Source of the DNA: a virus
DNA length: 64,000 nt
Virus record (IMG/VR): IMGVR_UViG_3300050821_001858
Coordinates: 1-64,000 of that record
Reading direction: 5' to 3' (one strand)
The notes beneath the pieces are model-generated. The model was not told where the DNA came from and ran no database searches. It saw nothing but the letters and a program-made list of their open reading frames with translations. Positions 58,640-64,000 of the stretch are shown here, one piece after another. The translations under genes and the position numbers were made by a program. Every line of letters starts with the position of its first letter. Position 1 is the first letter of the stretch.

Positions 58640-58689
58640 GATGTCTCGGGAGTGAGAGGGCGACAGTCGAAAATTTTTTGAAAAAATTC

Positions 58690-58718
58690 TTGACTGTCCC
58701 TTCGACTTGCTGTAGAGT
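58690..58718 (+). promoter_or_regulatory. Host-type promoter TTGACT-N17-TAGAGT with AT-rich palindrome upstream
   Basis: Preceded by AATTTTTTGAAAAAATT, an UP-element-like palindrome. Predicted start about 58725; the only candidate driver of the long RNA. Confidence 0.7.
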
Positions 58719-58724
58719 ACTGAA

Positions 58725-59967
58725 ACTGAGAACAGAGTTGAGAGAAATCGAAACACAACATAGGAGGCAATCATGTGACCGCAAGGTCATAAACAGCCAA
58801 CAACTTTAATTGTTTTTGTGTGTAAAAGTGTGTAGAGAGTTTAAAGGTTAGGGAGAAATCACGGTTCGAGTCCGTGCGTTGTGGGGAAACCTGCTTTGTC
58901 GTCTAATGGTTAGGACGCTCCCGTTTCTATTCGTCTTTGGACGGATTAGGGCAAGCCCCCCTGAATGTGTGGGTATTAATATCAGAAAGTGTGTTATCAC
59001 AAGGTAGTGTACACTACCTACCTACCGGGAGATAGGTACGCAAGCCTATCTCCCATTTAAAATTATCAGATGTATTACAGATTGGGGGCATAGCCTCGTC
59101 AGGATAAGCCAGGGTGACTTGGTAAAAGCGGTAAGTCTTCCTACAGACCCGCACTATTAGCAATAATAGCCCATCTATGCAGGTCCGGTCTTCCCCGTGA
59201 GGGGCAATCGATGGCATCGGTTGTAAAGCAGGACGGTTAGGTAAGGTCGAAAGATAGGTTCGAGGGTAACACTGTAGAGCCAAGTCCCGAAAGGACACCT
59301 TACGTTCAAACTAACTTACTGTGTATAGATAACGGATAGTGGGATACAGAGCATGAGACTTGCAATCTAATGCGACCCGCAAAATGGAGGATAATGGCTG
59401 ACGTTAACACAGTCGGACAGCATCCAAGAATTTGGTTTAGTAGCTCGCAAGGCGAAGGACAGTTGCCGTGTTGTATTTGGTACCTCAAAAGGGTATTGAG
59501 CAACAGTCGCAGCACGTCAAGTAGGTTTCCGATAATTGAAACTAGGTGTTTCAATCTCACTGTGAATGAGATGTCGGTTGGTTCAAATCCAACTTATCAT
59601 GCAGAAAAAGCAAAGTCTGCGACTGTGTTGAATGAAAGTGGTTTAATCCTATGAGTCCTTTGGACTAACATAGGGGATTTGTTACTCGCAAGGTGACAGT
59701 CTTTGATAGCGTGATTTGTCATAGAGGGTTAGCCCCCTCGAATAGCTCGCAAGGCTAGTGGTGAAAAGCATGTCGAATAGTTCAACATGAAAGAGGTACC
59801 GCCCCCTCTATAATCAAGGCAACCATGTGACGATACTGGATAGTTGTCCAGTGGAAATCGGGGAACCTTTCTTAAATGTGCGCTCCGTCGCCGCATCCCT
59901 CGCAGGATGGAGGATAATCCCGTAAGTTGTCATGTAGAACCCGTATTCTCAGGGTTTTATCTTTTTA
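58725..59967 (+). ncRNA. Candidate giant structured non-coding RNA (about 1.24 kb)
   Basis: No credible coding sequence on either strand. Direct structural evidence: hairpin TGACC-GCAA-GGTCA (58776-58789); tRNA-like module with CACAAC/GTTGTG (58754-58759 with 58878-58883) and a perfect T arm at 58860-58876; palindrome AGGTAGTGTACACTACCT (59002-59019); 10-bp stem GGGAGATAGG/CCTATCTCCC (59027-59054); CCCC-GTGA-GGGG (59193-59204); GTCC/GGAC with GAAA (59284-59296); a second T arm GTTGG-TTCAAAT-CCAAC (59577-59593); three CTCGCAAGG loops (59444, 59685, 59746); long-range ATAGAGGG/CCCTCTAT (59721 with 59804). Starts at a promoter, ends at a terminator, lies among tRNAs. The setting resembles GOLLD and ROOL RNAs of phages, but I cannot match their consensus. 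Confidence 0.6.
59937..59967 (+). terminator. Terminator at the end of the long RNA
   Basis: GAACCC/GGGTTT stem, 9-nt loop, then TTATCTTTTT. Confidence 0.65.
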
Positions 59968-60083
59968 TCGCGTGGGTGTCCAATGTTCCGATGTGCAGGA
60001 CACATCTGGCTTGACCATTGCGCGGAGTAATCCCAGGTCAAGGAATAACTGATTACCAGTCGGAACAACCTTCCACGCGATAA
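59965..60083 (+). ncRNA. Compact pseudoknotted RNA, riboswitch or ribozyme candidate
   Basis: P1: TTATCGCGTGG/CCACGCGATAA (11 bp, 59965-59975 with 60073-60083). P2: TGTTCCGA/TCGGAACA (8 bp). Inside: hairpin ATGTG/CACAT, hairpin CTTGACC/GGTCAAG (60010-60042, 19-nt loop) and hairpin ACTG/CAGT (60048-60060). Loop bases GTAATC (60027-60032) can pair with GATTAC (60051-60056), a pseudoknot that competes with the last hairpin. It ends directly before the ribosome site of the gene at 60096. No known class recognised. Confidence 0.6.
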
Positions 60084-60095
60084 GAGGATAATGAA

Positions 60096-60272
60096 ATGTA
60101 TTTTCAAACAACATCAAAAGCTATTAAGCAATGGTTACTTGATAGTAGAATATCTCTTATCTATGAAAGATATGATAACCCATTTAATGATTTTTTTCTC
60201 CGGTTATATCAAACACAGATTAATAATAATGTACATTTTGTAATTCGACAACATTTATTTACGCGCGATTAA
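60096..60272 (+). CDS. Small protein, unknown
   Basis: 58 residues from ATG 60096 (AGAGGA upstream): MYFQTTSKAIKQWLLDSRIS, FNDFFLRLYQTQINNNVHFV. The competing frame from ATG 60091 looks less protein-like. The last codons lie in tRNA-Val. Confidence 0.55.
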   Translation: MYFQTTSKAIKQWLLDSRISLIYERYDNPFNDFFLRLYQTQINNNVHFVIRQHLFTRD

Positions 60273-60337
60273 CTCATTGGTAGAGTGCAACTTTGACATA
60301 GTTGAAGTAAAAGGTCCGATTCCTTTATCGCGCACCA
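60263..60337 (+). tRNA. tRNA-Val(GAC)
   Basis: Acceptor GCGCGAT/ATCGCGC perfect, D stem ACTC/GAGT, anticodon arm CAACT-TTGACAT-AGTTG, T arm AAAGG/CCTTT, CCA. Overlaps the upstream gene by 10 nt. Confidence 0.93.
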
Positions 60338-60341
60338 TTAT

Positions 60342-60420
60342 GGTCGGGTAGCTTAAAATATAAAGTAGCTGAAGCCTTGAAACTTCGGCAATGTAGGTGA
60401 AATCCCTACCCTGATCGCCA
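60342..60420 (+). tRNA. Atypical tRNA, 8-nt anticodon loop, Ser(TGA)-like
   Basis: Acceptor GGTCGGG/CCTGATC, D arm GCTT/AAGT, T arm GTAGG/CCTAC, CCA. The anticodon stem is GCTGAAG/CTTCGGC, 7 bp when extended, around the 8-nt loop CCTTGAAA. Conventional reading TGA (Ser) would need a long variable arm, which is absent. Confidence 0.7.
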
Positions 60421-60424
60421 ATTA

Positions 60425-60490
60425 AATCCTAGAGTAAGTCCCCTTTGTTTTTCGACAAGGTGAGATATAACCATTGTAGCATCTAGGATT
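60425..60490 (+). ncRNA. Structured element closed by 9-bp stem
   Basis: AATCCTAGA (60425-60433) pairs with TCTAGGATT (60482-60490). It fills the gap between two tRNAs. Similar layout to the element at 54446. Confidence 0.4.
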
Positions 60491-60495
60491 ATTAT

Positions 60496-60594
60496 GCCTC
60501 GGTAGCTTAGAAAATAGAGCGCATCCCGTTTAATATTCATATGGTGGATATTGGGAGGGGTGAGACGTAGGTGAAATACCTACCAGAGGCACCA
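60496..60594 (+). tRNA. tRNA with about 22-nt insertion in the anticodon loop
   Basis: Acceptor GCCTCGG/CAGAGGC (one mismatch), D arm GCTT/GAGC, T arm GTAGG/CCTAC, CCA. The anticodon stem CATCCC/GGGGTG encloses 29 nt instead of 7, including the hairpin AATAT/ATATT. The loop begins GTTTAAT; the anticodon is not certain. Confidence 0.7.
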
Positions 60595-60609
60595 ACGATA
60601 GAGGATATT

Positions 60610-60795
60610 ATGGCACGCAAATCTTTTTTGGATTGTAAACATGAGAATGTTCAAGAGTTTACGGAATGTTGTCTTGATTGTGGATATAATATTTGGACAA
60701 CAAAAAAAGAATATCTGAAAGACCTTCAGCGACAAGCTGGTGGGAAAAACGTTGAAGAAATTCGAAAGCTTGAAAAACAGCTTGGAATAGGTTAA
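60610..60795 (+). CDS. Small zinc-binding protein
   Basis: 61 residues from ATG 60610 (AGAGGA upstream). CKHENVQEFTECCLDCG holds a Cys/His zinc site; a basic helix follows. Unknown function. Confidence 0.6.
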   Translation: MARKSFLDCKHENVQEFTECCLDCGYNIWTTKKEYLKDLQRQAGGKNVEEIRKLEKQLGIG

Positions 60796-60796
60796 T

Positions 60797-60869
60797 GCGA
60801 GGTTAGTTTAGTGGCAGAATAGGCGCTTGATAGGCGTTTGGCTCGGGTTCGATTCCCGTACTCGCACCA
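60797..60869 (+). tRNA. tRNA-Ile(GAT)
   Basis: Anticodon arm GGCGC-TTGATAG-GCGTT, T loop TTCGATT, CCA. Acceptor GCGAGGT/TACTCGC has two inner mismatches. Confidence 0.85.
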
Positions 60870-60875
60870 TTTCAT

Positions 60876-60950
60876 GGACCAGTGGCTTGACGGGGAAGCA
60901 GTAGACTTTTAATCTTCGATATAGGGGTTCGAATCCCCTCTGGTCTTCCA
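60876..60950 (+). tRNA. tRNA-Lys(TTT)
   Basis: Acceptor GGACCAG/CTGGTCT, anticodon loop CTTTTAA, T arm AGGGG/CCCCT, CCA. Confidence 0.92.
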
Positions 60951-61080
60951 ATAGAATGCATTAGTATATTCTACAGATATTAATGTGAAAAGTATACGGT
61001 TCCGGTTGCATGTTTTGTAGAGAGTATATTGTAAACGTAAAGGGGGACAGTCTTCAAAACGGGAACCCAATAAATATCGA
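60951..61080 (+). ncRNA. Non-coding gap with weak structure
   Basis: 130 nt between tRNA-Lys and the usg-like gene. TCTACA (60973-60978) can pair with TGTAGA (61016-61021). CTTCAAA near 61052 resembles an anticodon loop, but no tRNA can be folded. Confidence 0.25.
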
Positions 61081-61320
61081 ATGCTAAGCGGATATGGGTT
61101 GACAACGGCTCACATTTTGTATAGAATACCGGACTACCAGAACATCCTTCAAACGTTTGTCTGGCAAGAATTTGACTTTCATCCTGAGTATCCTCATTTG
61201 AGGAAGTTTCTTGTCTTCTGGCATAAGAAGATTGAAGGACCGATCTTTAAGGTCGAAGTTGCTCATGCTGGTTATGAAAACAAGATTGAACTTGCAAAGG
61301 ATATCTGGAAATTACAATGA
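61081..61320 (+). CDS. usg: Usg-family protein
   Basis: 79 residues. GYGLTTAHILYRIPDYQNILQTFVWQ, FDFHPEYPHLRKFLVFW and IEGPIFKVEVAHA follow the Usg family, known mainly from alphaproteobacterial chromosomes. Its cellular role is unclear. GC content and codon use are nearer to the core genes than to the AT-rich tRNA-region ORFs, which suggests host origin. No good ribosome site. Confidence 0.82.
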   Translation: MLSGYGLTTAHILYRIPDYQNILQTFVWQEFDFHPEYPHLRKFLVFWHKKIEGPIFKVEVAHAGYENKIELAKDIWKLQ

Positions 61321-61535
61321 ATATGATTAAAGATATAATTGAAGAGTTGTATGGAAATATGTTCGATGCAACTAATACATCAACAATTTATGATTGGCGT
61401 AGTGCTTTTGAATATTATAAAGTAATAGGATATGATGAAATGAGATATCTGGATATACGACGATCAGAATTTTCCCAGATGCCCTTAGGGTATATGTGGA
61501 ATAATCACGATAAGATTTTTAGATCAGTGGAATAA
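61317..61535 (+). CDS. Small protein, unknown
   Basis: 72 residues, ATGA overlap with usg. DWRSAFEYYKVIGYDEMRYLDIRRSEFSQMPLGY; AT-rich. Its end is next to tRNA-Lys(CTT). Unknown. Confidence 0.55.
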   Translation: MNMIKDIIEELYGNMFDATNTSTIYDWRSAFEYYKVIGYDEMRYLDIRRSEFSQMPLGYMWNNHDKIFRSVE

Positions 61536-61536
61536 T

Positions 61537-61613
61537 GGACCAATGGCTCGATTGGAATGGCACGCCGCTCTTAACGGTTGTTTATAAGGGTTCGATTCCC
61601 TTTTGGTCCTCCA
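61537..61613 (+). tRNA. tRNA-Lys(CTT)
   Basis: Acceptor GGACCAA/TTGGTCC perfect, anticodon loop CTCTTAA, T arm AAGGG/CCCTT, CCA. Confidence 0.92.
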
Positions 61614-61620
61614 TTTTAAT

Positions 61621-61695
61621 GCGTCTGGACGCTGCTAGTGTGGCGACTCCCCTGTCACGGGAGCGAGCGGGGAGCGTAACCCCGTAGACGCGCCA
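61621..61695 (+). tRNA. tRNA-Asp(GTC)
   Basis: Acceptor GCGTCTG/TAGACGC, D stem CGCT/GGCG, anticodon arm CTCCC-CTGTCAC-GGGAG, T arm CGGGG/CCCCG with unusual loop AGCGTAA, CCA. Confidence 0.9.
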
Positions 61696-61699
61696 ATTC

Positions 61700-61812
61700 C
61701 CCGTATCTCGCTAGTAGGTACAGCATTATATTGATTAGCTGGTACGTGGGATAAAACAGGTCACAAAGAGAGTTGAGAGCCTTTACATGTGACCCGTTGG
61801 ATAAAAATGCTG
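61700..61812 (+). ncRNA. Structured non-coding element
   Basis: AGCATT (61722-61727) pairs with AATGCT (61806-61811); inside is GGTCACA/TGTGACC (61759-61794). A direct repeat GGATAAAA flanks the inner stem. Third element of this type between tRNAs. Confidence 0.4.
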
Positions 61813-61858
61813 ATAGTTTATCGCAATGAATTGTGGCTCATGGTTTTATAGGTGATCA

Positions 61859-62044
61859 ATGATCCGTGATACGGAAGCTAGAGAAATTGAAAGATTGTAT
61901 GCTGTCTATGCAAAGACTGTAGGGTATTTTGGAGAAGCTTTGAAGACTATACCTGATCATCCTTTGACTTTTTTTCCTATTAAACCGTATCAACGTAGTA
62001 TTAGAAGATACATACAAGAGACAATAAGTTATTTTTTTAGTTAA
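61859..62044 (+). CDS. Small protein, unknown
   Basis: 61 residues, AGGTG upstream. Helical (EAREIERLYAVYAKTVGYFGEALK) with a basic/aromatic end. Ends 1 nt before tRNA-Pro. Confidence 0.55.
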   Translation: MIRDTEAREIERLYAVYAKTVGYFGEALKTIPDHPLTFFPIKPYQRSIRRYIQETISYFFS

Positions 62045-62045
62045 A

Positions 62046-62122
62046 CAGGGCGTAGCTCAGTCTGGTAGAGTTCTCGTTTTGGAAACGAGCGGTCGCACGT
62101 TCGAGTCGTGCCGTCCTGACCA
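62046..62122 (+). tRNA. tRNA-Pro(TGG)
   Basis: Acceptor CAGGGCG/CGTCCTG, anticodon arm CTCGT-TTTGGAA-ACGAG, T arm GCACG/CGTGC, CCA. Confidence 0.94.
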
Positions 62123-62142
62123 ATTATTCACCATAAAAATCT

Positions 62143-62216
62143 CAGGGAGTAGCTTAGTGGTAAAGTTCTCGCTTCGGAAGCGAGCGACAAAGGTTCGATT
62201 CCTTTTTCCCTGACCA
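62143..62216 (+). tRNA. tRNA-Pro(CGG)
   Basis: Acceptor CAGGGAG/TTCCCTG, anticodon arm CTCGC-TTCGGAA-GCGAG, T arm AAAGG/CCTTT, CCA. Confidence 0.94.
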
Positions 62217-62232
62217 TTTCATAAAAAGTTCC

Positions 62233-62293
62233 TCTAAATAAAAATCTTTTTTACTCGATTATTGCGATTGCTAAGAGTTTTCTCCCCTAAATA
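62233..62293 (+). promoter_or_regulatory. Two putative late boxes (TCTAAATA 62233, CCTAAATA 62286)
   Basis: Both precede the coiled-coil protein at 62324; the second is 30 nt before its ATG with GGAGGGAAA between. Confidence 0.6.
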
Positions 62294-62323
62294 CTACGTC
62301 GAACACAAAGACGCGGAGGGAAA

Positions 62324-62683
62324 ATGAATTTAGATCAATATCAGCGCCTCTTTGTGATGTTAGAACTAGTCTTACACGAACAAAGGGAGTTAAAGAAGAT
62401 GGTAGTAGATTTTACAGCACTTATAAGCCAAGTTGCTAACACTGTTGGTGCAGAACAGTCAGCAATTGTTGCAATTCAGGGTATCGCAGCAGAAATTCAG
62501 GCAGCAGTAGCTTCCGAAGATTCAGCAGCAGCAACCGAGATTGCATCTCTTGCATCTCAGCTTTCGGCTTCAGCTAATGCTCTAGCAGCAGCAGTTGCAA
62601 CCACGGTTCCGGCTAACACTGTAAGTAACACTGTTGTTGCGAACACTGTTCCGGTTACCAATACCGCTCCGGTATCTAACTAA
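62324..62683 (+). CDS. Ala/Thr-rich coiled-coil protein, likely structural
   Basis: 119 residues: N-terminal charged helix (LFVMLELVLHEQRELKKMVVDF), Ala/Ser-rich coiled coil and an ANTV/SNTV repeat tail. Strong GGAGGG ribosome site and late boxes suggest a late virion-associated protein. Confidence 0.65.
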   Translation: MNLDQYQRLFVMLELVLHEQRELKKMVVDFTALISQVANTVGAEQSAIVAIQGIAAEIQAAVASEDSAAATEIASLASQLSASANALAAAVATTVPANTVSNTVVANTVPVTNTAPVSN

Positions 62684-62707
62684 TACGCCTTTCCAGGGCG
62701 TCGTGTT

Positions 62708-62736
62708 AGGGGGGCAGCAATGTCCCCCTTTCTTTT
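62708..62736 (+). terminator. Rho-independent terminator
   Basis: AGGGGG/CCCCCT stem with 10-nt loop then TTCTTTT; a further ACGCC/GGCGT hairpin lies just upstream. Confidence 0.85.
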
Positions 62737-62751
62737 ATAAGGGAGATCAAG

Positions 62752-62943
62752 ATGCGAGATTTTCGTAGAGGAAGAGAATATGGGCGTGTTGAGATTGTGC
62801 AGGTTTCTGTTGCTAACACAGCCAATACTGCTAATACGACAAGTAACACTAGTACAACCACCAATCCTTTAGCTAACGTTGTAAATCAAGTAGCTAATGT
62901 GGGTAGTATCTTTTCAAGTTTAGGTAATCTATTCAAACGTTAA
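62752..62943 (+). CDS. Asn/Thr-rich small protein
   Basis: 63 residues, AAGGGAG upstream. Basic start (MRDFRRGREYGR), then an ANTANTANTTSNTSTTT repeat like the tail of the preceding gene, ending in an amphipathic helix. Probably shares origin or function with it. Confidence 0.6.
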   Translation: MRDFRRGREYGRVEIVQVSVANTANTANTTSNTSTTTNPLANVVNQVANVGSIFSSLGNLFKR

Positions 62944-62944
62944 T

Positions 62945-63035
62945 GCGCTTCGGTGTTGGACATGAGATGGACTTATAAACCATTTTGCAGCGGACGGCTG
63001 TATCTAACTAGGTTCGAATCCTAGGAGGCGCACCA
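62945..63035 (+). tRNA. Type II tRNA, anticodon uncertain (TAT?)
   Basis: Acceptor GCGCTTC/GAGGCGC, long variable arm with CAGC/GCTG, T arm CTAGG/CCTAG, CCA. Anticodon stem GATGG/CCATT leaves a 9-nt loop ACTTATAAA. With one A-A mismatch the loop is CTTATAA (TAT, Ile), odd for a long-arm tRNA; a Leu(TAA) with one inserted base is another reading. Confidence 0.7.
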
Positions 63036-63042
63036 TTTTTCC

Positions 63043-63071
63043 TTGACTGGTAGGACTTAATCTGCTAGGAT
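63043..63071 (+). promoter_or_regulatory. Host-type promoter TTGACT-N17-TAGGAT
   Basis: Predicted +1 coincides with ATG 63078: leaderless RusA-like gene. Confidence 0.7.
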
Positions 63072-63077
63072 GGTATC

Positions 63078-63479
63078 ATGAAAGCTATGATGTCAATTGA
63101 CCAATATGCTGATCCATTGCCCTTGTTGACAATGTTCGTGCATGGTTGCCCCCACAAGAGGGTTTATCGTCCGTATCTTCAAAGGATGCGAGATGATTTC
63201 ACACATTCGGCTCAGAGGCAACTTAAGTTGCCGTTCATCAAGAACGAGTATAATTCAGGTTATATGATTGATTATCCTATCGATATTAACGTGGTCTATA
63301 CTAATCCCATGAGTGAGGATATGGATCACTTGATGGAAGCATTGTATATGATCATGGATGGTCCTTCAGGTTCTTTGAAGGGTCCTTCAGTTCTAAAGGA
63401 TGATCGATTGATCAAAGGTTTTTCTTGTCGGATATATTATCCCGAAGATAAAACCAAACGTGAAACGGAGAGATGGTAA
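63078..63479 (+). CDS. RusA-like Holliday junction resolvase
   Basis: 133 residues. PIDINVVYTNPMSEDMDHLMEALYMIMDG and VLKDDRLIKG fit the RusA pattern (DxDN...K..D....DD..I), with D-M-D-H in place of DLDN. Could resolve branched replication DNA; T4 uses gp49 instead. Confidence 0.7.
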   Translation: MKAMMSIDQYADPLPLLTMFVHGCPHKRVYRPYLQRMRDDFTHSAQRQLKLPFIKNEYNSGYMIDYPIDINVVYTNPMSEDMDHLMEALYMIMDGPSGSLKGPSVLKDDRLIKGFSCRIYYPEDKTKRETERW

Positions 63480-63649
63480 TGGTAACATATGTTTATATTT
63501 TAGTATTCTGTGTTGCCACCAACTTTGCATCTTGTCAACCGATTAAAGTTTTTGCACATAGTTCGGGTTGTGTTGCAGAGATAAAATCTAATCCTATTTC
63601 AAGACACGGATACTATGATTGTTTTGAATTACAAGTACATGAGGATTAA
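63479..63649 (+). CDS. 56-residue putative exported Cys protein
   Basis: MVTYVYILVFCVATNFASCQ looks like a signal or lipoprotein-type leader, with Cys at 11, 19, 31 and 48. Same style as the gene at 26295. TAATG coupling with RusA. Confidence 0.5.
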   Translation: MVTYVYILVFCVATNFASCQPIKVFAHSSGCVAEIKSNPISRHGYYDCFELQVHED

Positions 63650-63651
63650 TT

Positions 63652-63843
63652 ATGGGTTCAACATCAGCAGCAAAAAAGCGTTCCGACGCTTATCAATTTG
63701 GAGAACAAGCACGACATTTTTTCAAGACGTTTAATGGTAACAGGTTAGCCCAAGATGGTAAGCCTGTTCCTCACCCTAATGATCTTGAACAACGTAAACG
63801 TTTTCCAGAACGTAAACCTAAGAAAGCAAAACAGGAAGGTTAA
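63652..63843 (+). CDS. Small basic protein, unknown
   Basis: 63 residues, GAGG upstream: polar and basic (KKRSDAYQFGEQARHFFKTF; RFPERKPKKAKQEG). The last 10 nt belong to tRNA-Ser. Confidence 0.55.
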   Translation: MGSTSAAKKRSDAYQFGEQARHFFKTFNGNRLAQDGKPVPHPNDLEQRKRFPERKPKKAKQEG

Positions 63844-63920
63844 GTCGCCAGGGAGCGACCACGGCTTCGAACACCGTAGGTACCTAACGGTATAGGATTC
63901 GAGTTCCTCGCCTTCCACCA
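63834..63920 (+). tRNA. tRNA-Ser(CGA)
   Basis: Type II. Acceptor GGAAGGT/GCCTTCC, D stem GTCG/CGAC, anticodon arm ACGGC-TTCGAAC-ACCGT (one mismatch), variable stem TACC/GGTA, CCA. Confidence 0.82.
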
Positions 63921-63925
63921 TTTTT

Positions 63926-63957
63926 TCCTTGACAATTCAAGGAAACTCTGATACATT
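63926..63957 (+). promoter_or_regulatory. Promoter TTGACA-N17-TACATT within a palindrome
   Basis: TTCCTTGACAATTCAAGGAA is a perfect inverted repeat (8-bp arms) covering the -35. Predicted start about 63964 coincides with the 5' end of the next tRNA. Confidence 0.65.
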
Positions 63958-63964
63958 CCATTAT

Positions 63965-64000
63965 GCTAGCGACCAAGGATTTGGGACCTCGGCTGTGAAC
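63965..64000 (+). tRNA. tRNA-His(GTG), partial at window end
   Basis: GCTAGCG acceptor side, CCAA/TTGG D arm, anticodon stem CTCGG and loop CTGTGAA; the 3' half is beyond the window. Confidence 0.6.

Noticed and set aside
58848-58940. Second permuted tRNA: 3'-like part at 58860 followed by the 5'-like part CGTC...GACG-CTCCC at 58900
   Set aside because: The acceptor strands do not pair with each other; the 3' part pairs better with CACAAC upstream (58754), so a normal-order tRNA-like domain fits better.
59370-59654. 94-residue open frame within the long RNA
   Set aside because: Contains NEMSVGSNPTYH, the usual read-out of a tRNA T arm, has no ribosome site and follows RNA structure; not a protein.
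58640-59967. Group I or group II intron, RNase P RNA or tmRNA as identity of the long RNA
   Set aside because: I could not find group I core strands, a group II domain V, the conserved RNase P blocks, or a tmRNA acceptor with tag frame. A covariance search would still be needed.
1-64000. CRISPR arrays, integrase, att sites, IS elements
   Set aside because: No regularly spaced repeats, recombinase genes or terminal inverted repeats with transposase were seen.

Overview
The window is a contiguous piece of a T4-superfamily myovirus (Caudoviricetes). Gene order and motifs match T4 and its relatives: portal, prohead core, gp21 protease, gp22 scaffold and gp23 capsid lie together. They are followed by UvsY/UvsW/gp55, gp47/gp46, gp45/gp44/gp62/RegA, gp43, UvsX/gp41 and gp61. 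An alphaproteobacterial host is my inference. It rests on a Usg-family gene (a family I know from alphaproteobacteria), a B12-dependent class II ribonucleotide reductase, FAD-dependent ThyX and TTGAC-N17-TAnnnT promoters. There is no integrase, IS element or CRISPR array.

Layout. 1-7.1 kb: head genes read rightward, closed by a terminator and a GIY-YIG homing endonuclease behind gp23. 7.7-8.6 kb: four small leftward genes. 8.6-9.4 kb: a gp19-type tail tube gene and a small membrane protein. 9.5-25.2 kb: a dense, overlapping replication, recombination and nucleotide block ending in RegA and an odd tRNA. 25.3-31.6 kb: small accessory genes in both directions, a two-component spanin pair and an SPFH-domain membrane protein. 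31.6-37.5 kb: DNA polymerase, UvsX and gp41. 37.4-44.8 kb: a methyltransferase, a ligase-like/nucleotidyltransferase fusion, virion proteins and small membrane proteins. 44.8-53.6 kb: primase, ThyX, NrdJ, an M15 peptidase, a Seg-like nuclease and a GH25 endolysin. 53.6-64 kb: an RNA-rich region with about 28 tRNAs interleaved with very small ORFs, plus a roughly 1.3-kb non-coding tract between 58.69 and 59.97 kb.

Two promoter types are visible. Host-type TTGACA/TATAAT-like promoters precede the early/middle genes, the tRNAs and the long RNA. A (T/C)CTAAATA or TATAAATA box, as expected for gp55-directed late transcription, precedes capsid, tail, fusion-protein and lysis genes. Several of these boxes sit only 4-5 nt before the start codon, which predicts leaderless late mRNAs.

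The best candidates for something undescribed are four. First, the giant structured RNA at 58.69-59.97 kb, with GNRA hairpins and tRNA-like domains. Second, the compact pseudoknotted RNA right after it at 59,965-60,083. Third, the atypical tRNAs: enlarged anticodon loops, an anticodon-loop insertion and halves in swapped order. Fourth, a 59-residue protein that copies the mature N-terminus of the major capsid protein. All coordinates, pairings and motifs were read by eye; family names come from recognised motifs, not from searches.
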